The position numbers and the translations under genes were made by a program. Under the pieces are notes generated by a model that saw only the letters and a program-made list of their open reading frames with translations, was not told where the DNA came from and made no database searches. DNA of 64,000 nucleotides from Candidatus Nanopelagicaceae bacterium. GTDB taxonomy: Bacteria; Actinomycetota; Actinomycetes; Nanopelagicales; Nanopelagicaceae. The stretch is from assembly GCA_947454735.1 (NCBI GenBank), contig CANGLK010000001.1:1-64000 (forward strand), read 5' to 3'. Positions 50,885-62,090 of the stretch are shown in pieces. The stretch's first letter is position 1. Every line of letters begins with the position of its first letter.

Positions 50885-51688
50885 TTATGCCTCCGGTGTT
50901 GCAACTGGGGCAGCTGCATCTACAGCTGGAGTTGCCTTATCGAGAATGTCCTTCTCCCAATCAGCAAGTGGTTCTGCTGCAGGAGTAGCTGGTGCTGCAT
51001 TTGCAGAGCGAGCCTTCAAGCCATCTGCAATTGCATCTGTAATAACGCGTGTGAGAAGTTCGATTGAACGAATCGCATCGTCGTTACCTGGAATCTTGTA
51101 ATCAACTTCATCTGGATCGCAGTTTGTATCGAGGATCGCGATAACTGGAATACCAAGCTTCTTCGCTTCCTGAATTGCGAGGTGCTCCTTCTTTGTATCT
51201 ACAACCCAGATAGCTGAAGGAAGCTTTGTCATGTTACGGATACCGTCAAGGTTCTTGAAGAGCTTCTCGCGCTCACGGCGGAGCATCAAGAGCTCCTTCT
51301 TTGTGAGGAGAAGATCGTTCTTCTCTTCGAGAGCTTCGAGCTCCTTGAGGCGCTGAATACGCTTCAACACTGTTGGGAAGTTTGTAAGCATTCCACCCAA
51401 CCAGCGCTCTGTAACTGTTGGCATGCCAACGCGAGCTGCTTGGTTGATGATTGGTGTGTGTGCCTGCTTCTTTGTTCCGACGAACAAGATGTGTCCGCCC
51501 TTAGCAACAACATCCTTTGTGAAGGCATATGCCTGATCGATCAAAGGAAGTGATTGCTGGATATCGATGATGTAGATGCCATTGCGTTCTGTGAAGATAA
51601 AACGCTTCATTTTTGGATTCCAACGACGAGTCTGGTGTCCGAAGTGGACTCCGCTGTCGAGGAGTTCGCGCATTGTTACTGATGCCAT
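50885..51688 (-). CDS. rpsB: 30S ribosomal protein S2
   Basis: Late-assembling small-subunit protein. The 267 residues include the family start [20 protein letters not shown] and [22 protein letters not shown], with an Ala-rich C-terminal extension typical of actinobacteria. AAGGAG precedes the ATG, and a strong palindromic hairpin sits immediately upstream of that site. Confidence 0.98.
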   Translation of the reverse strand: MASVTMRELLDSGVHFGHQTRRWNPKMKRFIFTERNGIYIIDIQQSLPLIDQAYAFTKDVVAKGGHILFVGTKKQAHTPIINQAARVGMPTVTERWLGGMLTNFPTVLKRIQRLKELEALEEKNDLLLTKKELLMLRREREKLFKNLDGIRNMTKLPSAIWVVDTKKEHLAIQEAKKLGIPVIAILDTNCDPDEVDYKIPGNDDAIRSIELLTRVITDAIADGLKARSANAAPATPAAEPLADWEKDILDKATPAVDAAAPVATPEA

Positions 51689-52017
51689 GGCGGCACGCTC
51701 CTTCTTAGGTTTTCGCGCATGCGCGAAGAACCTGCTCGGTTAATGGCTTAACGATTTGTTAGGCCCGTCGCACCTACAACGCCGACCAGTGTGACCCGGA
51801 CCGAAGTGGCTCTCATTCCTCGTAAACGATTCATGAATAAGTGCTGAGATGTCACAAATCTTTCGATCTGTGCAGGGATGAGTCTACCTGAGGCGCGATA
51901 GTGCCCGCGCCACCTCTTTCTGGCCCAAAAAGGCCAAAATGGGAGACCGAAGAGCTCATTATGAGATTAAGTGCTCGCTCTCTGAGCCACACGAGAGTTA
52001 AGTGACATCATGGCTAA
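51689..52017. other. Divergent intergenic region rpsB / 52018 gene
   Basis: A stretch of 329 nt without a gene. The left part is the rpsB leader with two hairpins. The right part must hold the promoter of the plus-strand pair. Small inverted repeats occur: ATTCATGAAT (near 51830), TGGCC-N6-GGCCA (near 51920) and CTCATTATGAG (near 51956). I see no convincing -35/-10 pair in either direction and no RNA gene. Confidence 0.5.
51708..51732 (-). promoter_or_regulatory. rpsB leader hairpin
   Basis: The perfect 16-nt palindrome TTCGCGCATGCGCGAA is flanked by GGTT and AACC, giving a stem of about ten pairs with one bulge, about 20 nt before the rpsB start. A weaker stem GGC-TAAC/GTTA-GCC lies upstream at 51745-51765. 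S2 operons are autoregulated through the rpsB leader in enterobacteria; the same role here is inferred. Confidence 0.5.
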
Positions 52018-52575
52018 ATGAGTGAGCGAAGCAAGTATGCGATGCGATACACAGTCATTGCAGTTTCTGCAGTGGCGATCTCAGTGGCAGTTGGCGCCCT
52101 CATCCTTCACAGCCATAACCAAAAAGCCTGGCGGGCAGATGCCCTCGCAGGAAAAGTTGCGCTCTCACAGACCCAGCTCGAATCACTCGTGAGGCAAGAG
52201 AGCCTAACCGCATATTGGGCTGGTCCAAGACCCGGCTATCTCTATTCGATTGATGCGACAGCGAAAGACCGAATCTTTCTGCAGTACATACAAGAAGATA
52301 AAAATACTAGCAATGTGATTGCCAATTCACGTGTTATTGCAACATATATTTCAAAAGATGGATTTTCACGAACAGTCGCTGCTGCAACTCGAAGTGGCAA
52401 TGCAGGATTTAGAAACCCGAACGGCAGTGTTGTCTTCTATGACAAGAATAGGAATACCGATGTCTATCTCGCCTTTCCTGGCGAAGAAGTTCAGATTGAG
52501 ATATTTGATCCTCTTGCCGGTCAAGCTTTAAGTCTTGCAATTCTGCAAGACCAAATTAATAAGATCGGAGCATGA
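52018..52575 (+). CDS. Membrane-anchored protein of unknown function
   Basis: The 185-residue product has a single N-terminal membrane helix (about residues 9-30) and an extracytoplasmic domain without recognisable family motifs; mid-protein it reads WAGPRPGYLYSIDAT ... VFYDKNRNTDVYLAFPGEEVQIEIFDP. It is followed after 1 nt by the collagen-like gene, so the two are probably made together. A three-codon frame ATG GCT AAA TGA ends across its start codon. The opposite orientation to rpsB and xerC marks the pair as inserted into conserved synteny. Confidence 0.78.
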   Translation: MSERSKYAMRYTVIAVSAVAISVAVGALILHSHNQKAWRADALAGKVALSQTQLESLVRQESLTAYWAGPRPGYLYSIDATAKDRIFLQYIQEDKNTSNVIANSRVIATYISKDGFSRTVAAATRSGNAGFRNPNGSVVFYDKNRNTDVYLAFPGEEVQIEIFDPLAGQALSLAILQDQINKIGA

Positions 52576-52576
52576 G

Positions 52577-53722
52577 ATGTCACCACTTGCTAGCACTAAG
52601 GTAATGATGATCTTTAGTGGAGTTGCAATAACGATTGCTGCAGGCTCTGCGAGCTTCGCTCTATCTGAAGCAACCGGTAGAACTCATCTTCTCGCTCAAG
52701 CAGCACAGAGCTACGCACTCAACGCTGCAATATGCCAGACAGGTGCAACAGGCTCATCAGGGGCAGATGGAGTAAATGGCGAATCTGGCACAGCCGGCGC
52801 CAAAGGCGAGACAGGCACATGTGGACCTACAGGTGCAACGGGAGCAAAAGGGTTGGATGCTCAATGGTCGGAAGTCTCGCAAGATATCGTTCCATCAGAG
52901 GATAATAAATTTACTATCGGAACTTTGGCCAAGCGCTGGAAGTCACTTCAGCTAGGACCAGGAACGCTCTATATTCAAGATCAAGTTACCGGTGCGCAAG
53001 CAGGTCTTACGGTCAATGCGGGATCTTTGCTCCTCGATGGCGCCGACTCACTGCGTATTGGCAATGTGCAGCTAACTGCAACCGGAATTAAGTCAGTTCT
53101 TCCTGATCAAGATCTCACTATCGGTGCATTTGGCGATCAAGGATATTTATCGCTCTCTCGTGCACTTAAATTTCCCGATGGAACAACACAATCAACTGCG
53201 ATGCTCAATGGGCTCACCGGTCCGCAAGGCGCGCAAGGTCCACAAGGCGCGCAAGGTCCACAAGGCGCGCAAGGTGCAACTGGTGCAACTGGTGCAACTG
53301 GTCCACAAGGAGCTGCCGGCGTTGCAGTAAATATGAAAGGTTCTTTCCCGACAATGGCTGCATTTACAACTGCCGCACTCGTTGGTAATCCAGGAGATGC
53401 CTGGATCATCGTTTCCGATGGTTCATTGATGGTCTGGAACACTCTCACCACATCGTGGGATGACGCAGGTGATCTACAAGGTCCACAAGGATTACAAGGA
53501 CCTAAAGGCGATACGGGTGCGCAAGGAATTCAAGGTCCTAAAGGCGATACGGGTGCAACTGGCCCACAAGGTCCTGCTGGAACAATCGCTCCATATGGGA
53601 AACAATTTGTCTGCGTGAAGACCGTGGGCTTAGTTAAAAGTATGTATTGGGGAACTTGCGCTAGTCAGGGAATTACAGGAAATACAAATGAGTATTGGAT
53701 ACTTGCAACTTTCCCTTACTAA
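52577..53722 (+). CDS. Collagen-like membrane-anchored protein
   Basis: ATG 52577 is chosen: GGAG lies 6 nt upstream and the preceding gene ends 1 nt before. The 381-residue protein has an N-terminal membrane helix or uncleaved signal (about 8-30) and three Gly-X-Y blocks (55-92, 212-248, 301-335) that should form collagen-type triple helices. A beta-rich segment (95-210) and a second (250-300, resembling the head of phage or spore collagen-like fibres) separate them, and a C-terminal head has two cysteines (346, 361). Bacterial collagen-like proteins are usually surface fibres or adhesins; that is inferred here. Confidence 0.85.
   Translation: MSPLASTKVMMIFSGVAITIAAGSASFALSEATGRTHLLAQAAQSYALNAAICQTGATGSSGADGVNGESGTAGAKGETGTCGPTGATGAKGLDAQWSEVSQDIVPSEDNKFTIGTLAKRWKSLQLGPGTLYIQDQVTGAQAGLTVNAGSLLLDGADSLRIGNVQLTATGIKSVLPDQDLTIGAFGDQGYLSLSRALKFPDGTTQSTAMLNGLTGPQGAQGPQGAQGPQGAQGATGATGATGPQGAAGVAVNMKGSFPTMAAFTTAALVGNPGDAWIIVSDGSLMVWNTLTTSWDDAGDLQGPQGLQGPKGDTGAQGIQGPKGDTGATGPQGPAGTIAPYGKQFVCVKTVGLVKSMYWGTCASQGITGNTNEYWILATFPY
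53219..53299 (+). repeat. Tandem repeats in the collagen-like gene
   Basis: Three 18-bp units (53219-53236, 53237-53254, 53255-53272; the last two identical GGTCCACAAGGCGCGCAA) followed by three identical 9-bp units GGTGCAACT (53273-53299). They encode Gly-X-Y triplets and could expand or contract in frame. Confidence 0.9.
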
Positions 53723-53724
53723 TC

Positions 53725-53743
53725 GCTGGGATTATTTCTCAGC
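53725..53743 (+). terminator. Weak hairpin between convergent genes
   Basis: GCTGGGA pairs with TCTCAGC (one G-U) around a TTATT loop, 2 nt after the collagen-like stop codon. The following sequence TAGTTCT is only mildly T-rich, so termination is uncertain. Confidence 0.35.
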
Positions 53744-53748
53744 TAGTT

Positions 53749-54660
53749 CTATGCTCGAGGATGTGCCTGCTTGAAAGCTTGACGCAAGCGGTCGGTCGAA
53801 ACGTGGGTGTAAATCTGAGTCGTAGCCAATGATGAGTGGCCGAGGATTTCTTGAACGGTGCGCAGGTCGGCGCCACCTTCTAATAGATGAGTCGCTGCCG
53901 AATGGCGCAGCACATGTGGACCCATTCGTTCGACTCCCTCAAGTGCTGAGAGAGCCTCATAAACAATTGTGCGGACAGCTCGTTGATCGATGCGCTTGCC
54001 ACGTGCACCTAGGAAAAGTGCGCGGGCAGATTTATCGTTTGCCAATTGCGGACGTGCCTCGTTGATGTAGGTGTTGAGAGCTCTCACAGCAGGTGCGCCC
54101 ATAGGAATCATTCGCTCCTTATTACCCTTACCTAACACTCGAATCGTGTTGCGATGGAAATCTAAATCCTCTAAATCAAGTCCACATATTTCAGAGACGC
54201 GAGCACCTGTTGCATAGAGGAGTTCAACGATTGCAACATCGCGAATCGATGTCGGTGTATCAAACTCAGCGGCGCGAGTTGCCATCGAATCGAGCGCTGT
54301 CACCGCATCTCCTTGAGTAAGAACTCCCGGCAGAGTGCGGTGAGGCTTTGGTGTTGCAAGAGTTGCTCCTACATCACTAGTTATATATCCGCGCTTGGTT
54401 GCCCACTTGGTAAAGAGACGAACAGATACTGCTCGACGTGAAAGCGTTGTGCGCGCTCCCCCACGAACTTGCTGTGTTGCAAGCCATGATCGTATGAGCG
54501 GAAGATTCACATCAGTAATCTCTGTCACGCCGTTATTTGCAAGATGCTCAACAAATGAATCGAGATCACCGAGATAGGCACGAACCGTGTGAGTAGATAG
54601 AGCTTTCTCATTGACGAGATAGTGCGAATACGTATCTCTGATTTCGTCAAAGGTTGGCAT
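53749..54660 (-). CDS. xerC: Tyrosine recombinase XerC
   Basis: Site-specific recombinase acting with XerD at dif to resolve chromosome dimers. The 303-residue protein has a SAM-like N-terminal domain and the catalytic set: arginine in ATGARVSEICGL, HVLRHSAATHLLEGG, GHSSLATTQIYTHVS with the nucleophilic tyrosine near the end. xerC next to rpsB is common in actinobacteria. Its start overlaps the end of the HTH-ATPase gene by 14 nt; AAAGGAG lies 6-7 nt before the ATG inside that gene. Confidence 0.94.
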   Translation of the reverse strand: MPTFDEIRDTYSHYLVNEKALSTHTVRAYLGDLDSFVEHLANNGVTEITDVNLPLIRSWLATQQVRGGARTTLSRRAVSVRLFTKWATKRGYITSDVGATLATPKPHRTLPGVLTQGDAVTALDSMATRAAEFDTPTSIRDVAIVELLYATGARVSEICGLDLEDLDFHRNTIRVLGKGNKERMIPMGAPAVRALNTYINEARPQLANDKSARALFLGARGKRIDQRAVRTIVYEALSALEGVERMGPHVLRHSAATHLLEGGADLRTVQEILGHSSLATTQIYTHVSTDRLRQAFKQAHPRA

Positions 54661-55633
54661 CGCGCGCTCCTTTAACTCTGTTAATCATAAATTCTACTTC
54701 TGGGGTTGTATTAATTATATGAAGCTCTGTCTCAGGGTGGACCGCTTGCCAGACCCTAAAGACCTGATCTGCAAAGCCTTGGCCAATGCCTTTTACGTGA
54801 GTGAAATCAAGGTCAACATCTTTAAATTTTTCCAACCCACCAAGTAGCCGTTTTGCTTCACTTCTAGAGACAAAGTCCTTGCCGATTTCAAAGAGTTTAA
54901 TTACTGGTCGGCTCCTACTGAATTCGTGCTCCTCTGTGAATTCTTGGAAAACACCGATTGAGGTCAGACGTGGTTCGGTAAGGATTTCGAATATGACTCG
55001 CGTGCCTGAATCCACATCACTTGGAAGCACTGCGAAATCATCTTTATCATTATCGCAGAGCCACTTGATGGACTGCGATTCAAGAGTGAACTTATCGACC
55101 ATTTTTGAGGTGAAGAAGATCCCTTCGCCCGTATGTGCTTGCGGGGCACTGGTGCGCTTTCCTTTAGTGAGTTCACCTATAGATTCGAGTGGACTTTCGA
55201 GTCCAAAATTCTCTTGAATACGCGAAAAGACGCCAACACCGTCATCGATGATTGAAAAAATCCAACGGTCGCTCCTCTTTTCAAATGTGATGTGAACGCT
55301 ATCTCCGCTCGAGTGGTCGATTGCATTATTGAGCATCTCCGTAAATGAGTAGAGAGCGATATCAACGGCCGGTTCATCCGATGAAATCGAAAGATCGGCA
55401 GTCAACTGGCTCCATACGCGGTCTTCTTCAAGTCCTACGAGCTGGAACTCTCGATTCCAGGAATCTCCTGCTTCAGCGCCCAGGGTTTTCTTGACCTCAG
55501 CGATATCGAAACGGCGTTGACCGCCCGAAGTGAGAGTGAATGGAATCTTGCCTGTACGCGACCAATTGCGAATGGTGTTCTCGTGGACAGCTAAAGCTCT
55601 CGCCAGCGCCCCAATACCTACCAATTTCGCCAC
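54647..55633 (-). CDS. HTH (MerR/excisionase-like) - GHKL ATPase - STAS-like (DUF4325) fusion protein
   Basis: Cytoplasmic protein of 328 residues in three parts. Residues 4-50 form a MerR-type helix-turn-helix (ALAVHENTIRNWSRTGKIP). Residues 75-215 are a GHKL/histidine-kinase-type ATPase with N-box EMLNNAIDHS (99-108), G1 DDGVGV (130-135) and G2 HTGEGI (167-172); there is no phosphoacceptor H-box. Residues 245-320 match the DUF4325 STAS-like pattern (SRSEAKRLLGG ... GIGQGFADQVFRVW). The start is GTG 55633. ATPase plus STAS recalls anti-sigma/anti-anti-sigma switching, here on one chain with a DNA-binding head. Three direct repeats upstream suggest autoregulation. It overlaps xerC by 14 nt. 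Exact role unknown. Confidence 0.85.
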   Translation of the reverse strand: MAKLVGIGALARALAVHENTIRNWSRTGKIPFTLTSGGQRRFDIAEVKKTLGAEAGDSWNREFQLVGLEEDRVWSQLTADLSISSDEPAVDIALYSFTEMLNNAIDHSSGDSVHITFEKRSDRWIFSIIDDGVGVFSRIQENFGLESPLESIGELTKGKRTSAPQAHTGEGIFFTSKMVDKFTLESQSIKWLCDNDKDDFAVLPSDVDSGTRVIFEILTEPRLTSIGVFQEFTEEHEFSRSRPVIKLFEIGKDFVSRSEAKRLLGGLEKFKDVDLDFTHVKGIGQGFADQVFRVWQAVHPETELHIINTTPEVEFMINRVKGARDANL

Positions 55634-55643
55634 TTCTACCCCA

Positions 55644-55714
55644 AAACCTTACAAATATGGAGAGAGAATAGCTCAAACCTAACAAGTATGGAAGATGAAA
55701 CCTAACATTTGTGA
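55644..55714 (-). promoter_or_regulatory. Three direct repeats in the promoter of the HTH-ATPase gene
   Basis: On the plus strand: AAACCTTACAAATATGG (55644-55660), AAACCTAACAAGTATGG (55675-55691) and AAACCTAACATTTGTGA (55698-55714). The first two differ at 2 of 17 positions; the third shares the first 10 bases. On the minus strand a candidate promoter TTGTTA-N18-CATATT places the middle repeat over -35 and the proximal one over -10. This is the layout of an operator for a repressor, plausibly the HTH protein itself. Confidence 0.65.
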
Positions 55715-55717
55715 GGC

Positions 55718-57304
55718 TTAAGGCTTGAGGCCCTGACGTAAGAGGCCAAAGGTCAACGCGTCTTCAAGTGCCATGGCAGATGCAGCAATCACATTCTCAT
55801 GGACTCCGACAGTGTTCCACTCGCCCTTGCCATCTGATGTCTCAATCAATACGCGAGTAATCGCACCGGTACCGAGGCGACCTTCAAGGATGCGGACCTT
55901 GTAATCAGTAAGTTCAAGAACTGAAATCTGTGGGTATAGCTCATTGAGACCATCACGAAGTGCGGTGTCGAATGCGTTAACCGGACCATTTCCTGAACCA
56001 GAGCATGTGATCTCTTTACCTTGCGCAGTAACGGTGACCTCTGCCTTTGTAATAATTGTTCCATCAGCGCCATGCTCTGTTGTTGTGAGCCAGTGATCGA
56101 TAGAGAAGAACGATGGGCGCTTGCCAGTTGATTCTTCAAGGAGAAGAAGTTCGAATGATGCATCAGCTGCTTCAAATGTGAAGCCCTGTGCCTCCATCGC
56201 CTTAACTTTTTCAACGATTCGAGTAATGAGTTCGCGGTCTCCCCCGAGGTCAACGCCGAGCTCTTGTGACTTTAATTCGATGGATGCACGCCCTGCCATA
56301 TCTGAGACAAGCATTCGCATATCGTTACCAACAGATGCGGGATCCTCATGCTGATACAACATTGGATCTACCTTGATTGCAGAGGCATGTAGCCCTGCCT
56401 TGTGAGCAAAGGCTGATACACCAGTGTACGGCTGACGTGGTGATGGAGAAATATTTGTGACTTCGGCGACCGCGTGTGAGATGCGGAACGCCTCACGGAG
56501 TGCATTTGGCGGAAGTACTTCCTTCTTCTTCTTCAACTCTAAGTTTGCGATGATGGTGACGAGGTCAGCATTACCTGTGCGCTCACCATAACCATTGAGA
56601 GTTCCTTGAACGTGGGTTGCTCCGGCGGCAACGGCAGCCATTGAGTTAGCAACTGCGCATCCTGTGTCGTTATGGCAGTGAATACCAATACGAGCAGATG
56701 TGGCACCGATGACATCATGGACAACATCTGCAATCTCATCCGGCAACATTCCACCATTGGTGTCGCAGAGCGCTGCGACATCAGCACCTGCCTCCATCGC
56801 AACACGGATAACTTCAAGCGCGTATGCACGGTTGGCGCGGTATCCATCGAAGAAGTGCTCGGCATCAAGGAATACTCGCTGGCCTTCTGCGCGAAGATGT
56901 GAAACAGAGTCACGAATCATCGCGAGGTTCTCATCGAGAGTTGTCTTCAGTGCAAGATCTACATGGCGGTCATATGACTTAGCAACGAGAGTGACAGCCG
57001 CAGCGCCCGAATCACGAAGAGCTGCAAGGAGAACATCATCTGCCGCCTTAACATTGGGGCGACGGGTTGCACCAAAGGCTACAAATGTTGCGTTCTTAAG
57101 TTTAAGTTCCTTCTTGGCAAGCGCGAAGAATTCGGTGTCCTTTGGATTAGCTCCCGGCCAACCGCCTTCAATAAAGCCGACACCAAGATCATCTAGATGG
57201 CGCGCGATAGTCAGCTTGTCATGAACAGAGAGATTGAGTCCCTCTTGCTGCGCACCATCACGAAGGGTGGTGTCGTAGATATGAAAGCTGTCATCAATTG
57301 TCAT
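55718..57304 (-). CDS. cimA: (R)-citramalate synthase
   Basis: DRE-TIM metallolyase that condenses acetyl-CoA and pyruvate to citramalate, giving 2-oxobutyrate for isoleucine without threonine. The 528-residue protein has DTTLRDGAQQEGLNLS at the start, HCHNDTGCAVANSMAA (metal ligands) near residue 215, NGYGERTGNADL, and a C-terminal LeuA-dimer regulatory domain. The overall pattern fits the long CimA type rather than 2-isopropylmalate synthase. Its start overlaps the ilvE stop (TAATG). Substrate choice is inferred from family resemblance. Confidence 0.9.
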   Translation of the reverse strand: MTIDDSFHIYDTTLRDGAQQEGLNLSVHDKLTIARHLDDLGVGFIEGGWPGANPKDTEFFALAKKELKLKNATFVAFGATRRPNVKAADDVLLAALRDSGAAAVTLVAKSYDRHVDLALKTTLDENLAMIRDSVSHLRAEGQRVFLDAEHFFDGYRANRAYALEVIRVAMEAGADVAALCDTNGGMLPDEIADVVHDVIGATSARIGIHCHNDTGCAVANSMAAVAAGATHVQGTLNGYGERTGNADLVTIIANLELKKKKEVLPPNALREAFRISHAVAEVTNISPSPRQPYTGVSAFAHKAGLHASAIKVDPMLYQHEDPASVGNDMRMLVSDMAGRASIELKSQELGVDLGGDRELITRIVEKVKAMEAQGFTFEAADASFELLLLEESTGKRPSFFSIDHWLTTTEHGADGTIITKAEVTVTAQGKEITCSGSGNGPVNAFDTALRDGLNELYPQISVLELTDYKVRILEGRLGTGAITRVLIETSDGKGEWNTVGVHENVIAASAMALEDALTFGLLRQGLKP

Positions 57305-58383
57305 TACTTCACCGCAACGTTCCAGTTGTGAGTATCAGCAATTGTTCCGTGTTGGATTGCAAGCATGTGATTGCGAATCTGCATTGTGATTGCGCCAGGC
57401 TTTCCATCACCGGTGACCCATGTGCCCATCGCTGACTTTGCTTGACCGACAGGTGAGATAACGGCAGCGGTTCCGCAAGCGAAGATTTCAGTAATCTCAC
57501 CTGATTGAACCCCATCGCGCCAATCATCAACCGAGAGCATCACTTCTTCGGTCTTATAACCAAGATCTGCTGCAACAGAGAGAATAGAGTCGCGAGTAAT
57601 TCCTGGGAGCAGTGTTCCGGTTAGCTTTGGCGTAATAACTGTTGCATCAGCGCCCTTGCCCTTTACGAAGTAAAGGTTCATGCCGCCCATCTCTTCAATC
57701 CACTTACGCTCTTTTGCATCAATCCATACAACTTGATCGCAGCCTTCAGCAGCTGCTGCTTTCTGTGCGATGAGAGATGCTGCGTAATTTCCGCCGCACT
57801 TGGCCTCACCTGTTCCACCTTGTGCTGCGCGAACATACTCAGTTGAGATCCAAACAGATACTGGCTTTGAGGGATCGAAGTATGCACCTGCTGGAGTTGC
57901 AATAAGAATGTACTTCGCCTTATTTGATGGGCGCACACCGAGACCGACTTCAGTTGCGATCATAAATGGACGAATATAGAGAGACTCGCCTACTTCATTT
58001 GGAACCCAACCTGCATCTTGCTTTACAAGTGCATCCACTGTCTCAAGAAAGAGAGCCTCTGGCATCTCAGGGAGTGCAAGTCGCTTGGCGGAGTTAGCGA
58101 AACGTCGTGCATTAGCTTCTGGACGGAATAATGAGATAGATCCATCAGGTTGGCGGTAAGCCTTCATTCCCTCGAAGATCTCTTGGCCGTAATGGAAAAC
58201 TGCCGTTGCTGGATCAAGAGTTAAAGGTCCATATGGAACGAGCTCTGGCTCTGACCAACCACTTTCTTGCGACCAATCACAAACAACCATGTGATCGGTG
58301 TAGTACTTACCGAATCCACCTTCAGCAATCAGCGCGTTGCGCTTTTCTACCGGAACGGCGTTGGGATTGAGTGTGATCTTCAT
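57304..58383 (-). CDS. ilvE: Branched-chain amino acid aminotransferase
   Basis: PLP enzyme of fold type IV for the last step of leucine, isoleucine and valine synthesis. The 359 residues follow the long IlvE subgroup: FHYGQEIFEGMKAYRQPDG, SLYIRPFMIATE, KCGGNYAASLIAQ with the PLP lysine region, and EEMGGMNLYFV. It starts directly after the leuB stop without a spacer. Confidence 0.96.
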   Translation of the reverse strand: MKITLNPNAVPVEKRNALIAEGGFGKYYTDHMVVCDWSQESGWSEPELVPYGPLTLDPATAVFHYGQEIFEGMKAYRQPDGSISLFRPEANARRFANSAKRLALPEMPEALFLETVDALVKQDAGWVPNEVGESLYIRPFMIATEVGLGVRPSNKAKYILIATPAGAYFDPSKPVSVWISTEYVRAAQGGTGEAKCGGNYAASLIAQKAAAAEGCDQVVWIDAKERKWIEEMGGMNLYFVKGKGADATVITPKLTGTLLPGITRDSILSVAADLGYKTEEVMLSVDDWRDGVQSGEITEIFACGTAAVISPVGQAKSAMGTWVTGDGKPGAITMQIRNHMLAIQHGTIADTHNWNVAVK

Positions 58384-59424
58384 TTACTTCACCAATGCGA
58401 CGAGCGCTGCGCCAACCTCAGTAGTACTGCGCTTGGCATCTCCGCGGTTAAGTAGATCCTGAGCTACCGCCTTTTCCACATCGCGTGCAGCTTCGTTAAG
58501 TCCAAGGTGATCGAGCATCATCGCAACAGACATGATTGTCGCAGTTGGATCTGCGATGTTCTTACCTGCGATATCTGGTGCAGAGCCATGTACTGGCTCG
58601 AACATTGAAGGGTACTTGCCTGTTGGATTGATATTGCCTGAAGCAGCAAGACCAATTCCGCCACAGATTGCCGCCGCGATATCGGTCAAGATATCTCCAA
58701 AGAGGTTATCTGTGACAACGACATCGAAGCGCTCTGGGTTTGTCACAAAGAACATTGATGCCGCATCAACATGAAGGTAATCAGTTGTGATTGCAGGATA
58801 TTCCTTAGCAACCTCGTTGAATGTACGAGTCCACAGACCACCCGCGCGTGTAAGAACATTGTTCTTATGTACAAGCGTCAGCTTCTTGCGCTCACGCTTT
58901 GAGGCGCGCTCAAACGCATCGCGAATTACACGCTCTGCACCACGGCGAGTATTAAGTGATTCTTCAGTTGCAATCTCTGCATCAGTTCCTTCAGCAAGTG
59001 TTCCACCGGCGCCAACATAAGGACCTTCTGTACCTTCGCGAACAACGACGAAGTCGATAGGTGCCTTTGTTGCAAGTGGACCGGTGACGCCAGGCATTAA
59101 CTTTGCAGGGCGAAGGTTGATGTAGTGATCGAAGGCAAAACGGAGCTTCAAAAGCAATCCGCGCTCGAGCACACCTGATGGAACTGTTGGATCTCCAACA
59201 GCGCCAAGCAGGATTACATCTGCCTTTGCTAGCTCTGCCATGACTGAGTTTGGAAGAACTTCACCAGTGCGATGCCAGTAACCAGCGCCGAGGTCGTAGT
59301 TGGTCTTATTGAAAGTGACGCCGTACTTTGCAGCAACGGAATCAAGAACTTTAAGACCCTCCCCTACAACTTCAGTACCGATTCCATCGCCTGGAATGAC
59401 TGCAAGGTTGAATGACTTGGACAT
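58384..59424 (-). CDS. leuB: 3-isopropylmalate dehydrogenase
   Basis: NAD- and metal-dependent oxidative decarboxylase of leucine synthesis; it can also act on the citramalate-derived 3-methylmalate in the CimA route. In 346 residues the marks are [31 protein letters not shown] and [18 protein letters not shown]. It lies 7 nt after serA and before ilvE and cimA. leuA, leuC and leuD are not in the window. Confidence 0.96.
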   Translation of the reverse strand: MSKSFNLAVIPGDGIGTEVVGEGLKVLDSVAAKYGVTFNKTNYDLGAGYWHRTGEVLPNSVMAELAKADVILLGAVGDPTVPSGVLERGLLLKLRFAFDHYINLRPAKLMPGVTGPLATKAPIDFVVVREGTEGPYVGAGGTLAEGTDAEIATEESLNTRRGAERVIRDAFERASKRERKKLTLVHKNNVLTRAGGLWTRTFNEVAKEYPAITTDYLHVDAASMFFVTNPERFDVVVTDNLFGDILTDIAAAICGGIGLAASGNINPTGKYPSMFEPVHGSAPDIAGKNIADPTATIMSVAMMLDHLGLNEAARDVEKAVAQDLLNRGDAKRSTTEVGAALVALVK

Positions 59425-59431
59425 ATTTAAA

Positions 59432-62063
<2,632 letters not shown>

Positions 62064-62090
62064 TTAGTCGTTTCTTCTGAGTTCTAGTTG

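Noticed and set aside
53749..55633. HTH-ATPase gene plus tyrosine recombinase as an integrated mobile element
   Set aside because: The recombinase matches XerC and sits in the conserved place near rpsB; there are no att repeats, tRNA or cargo genes. A regulatory link remains possible.
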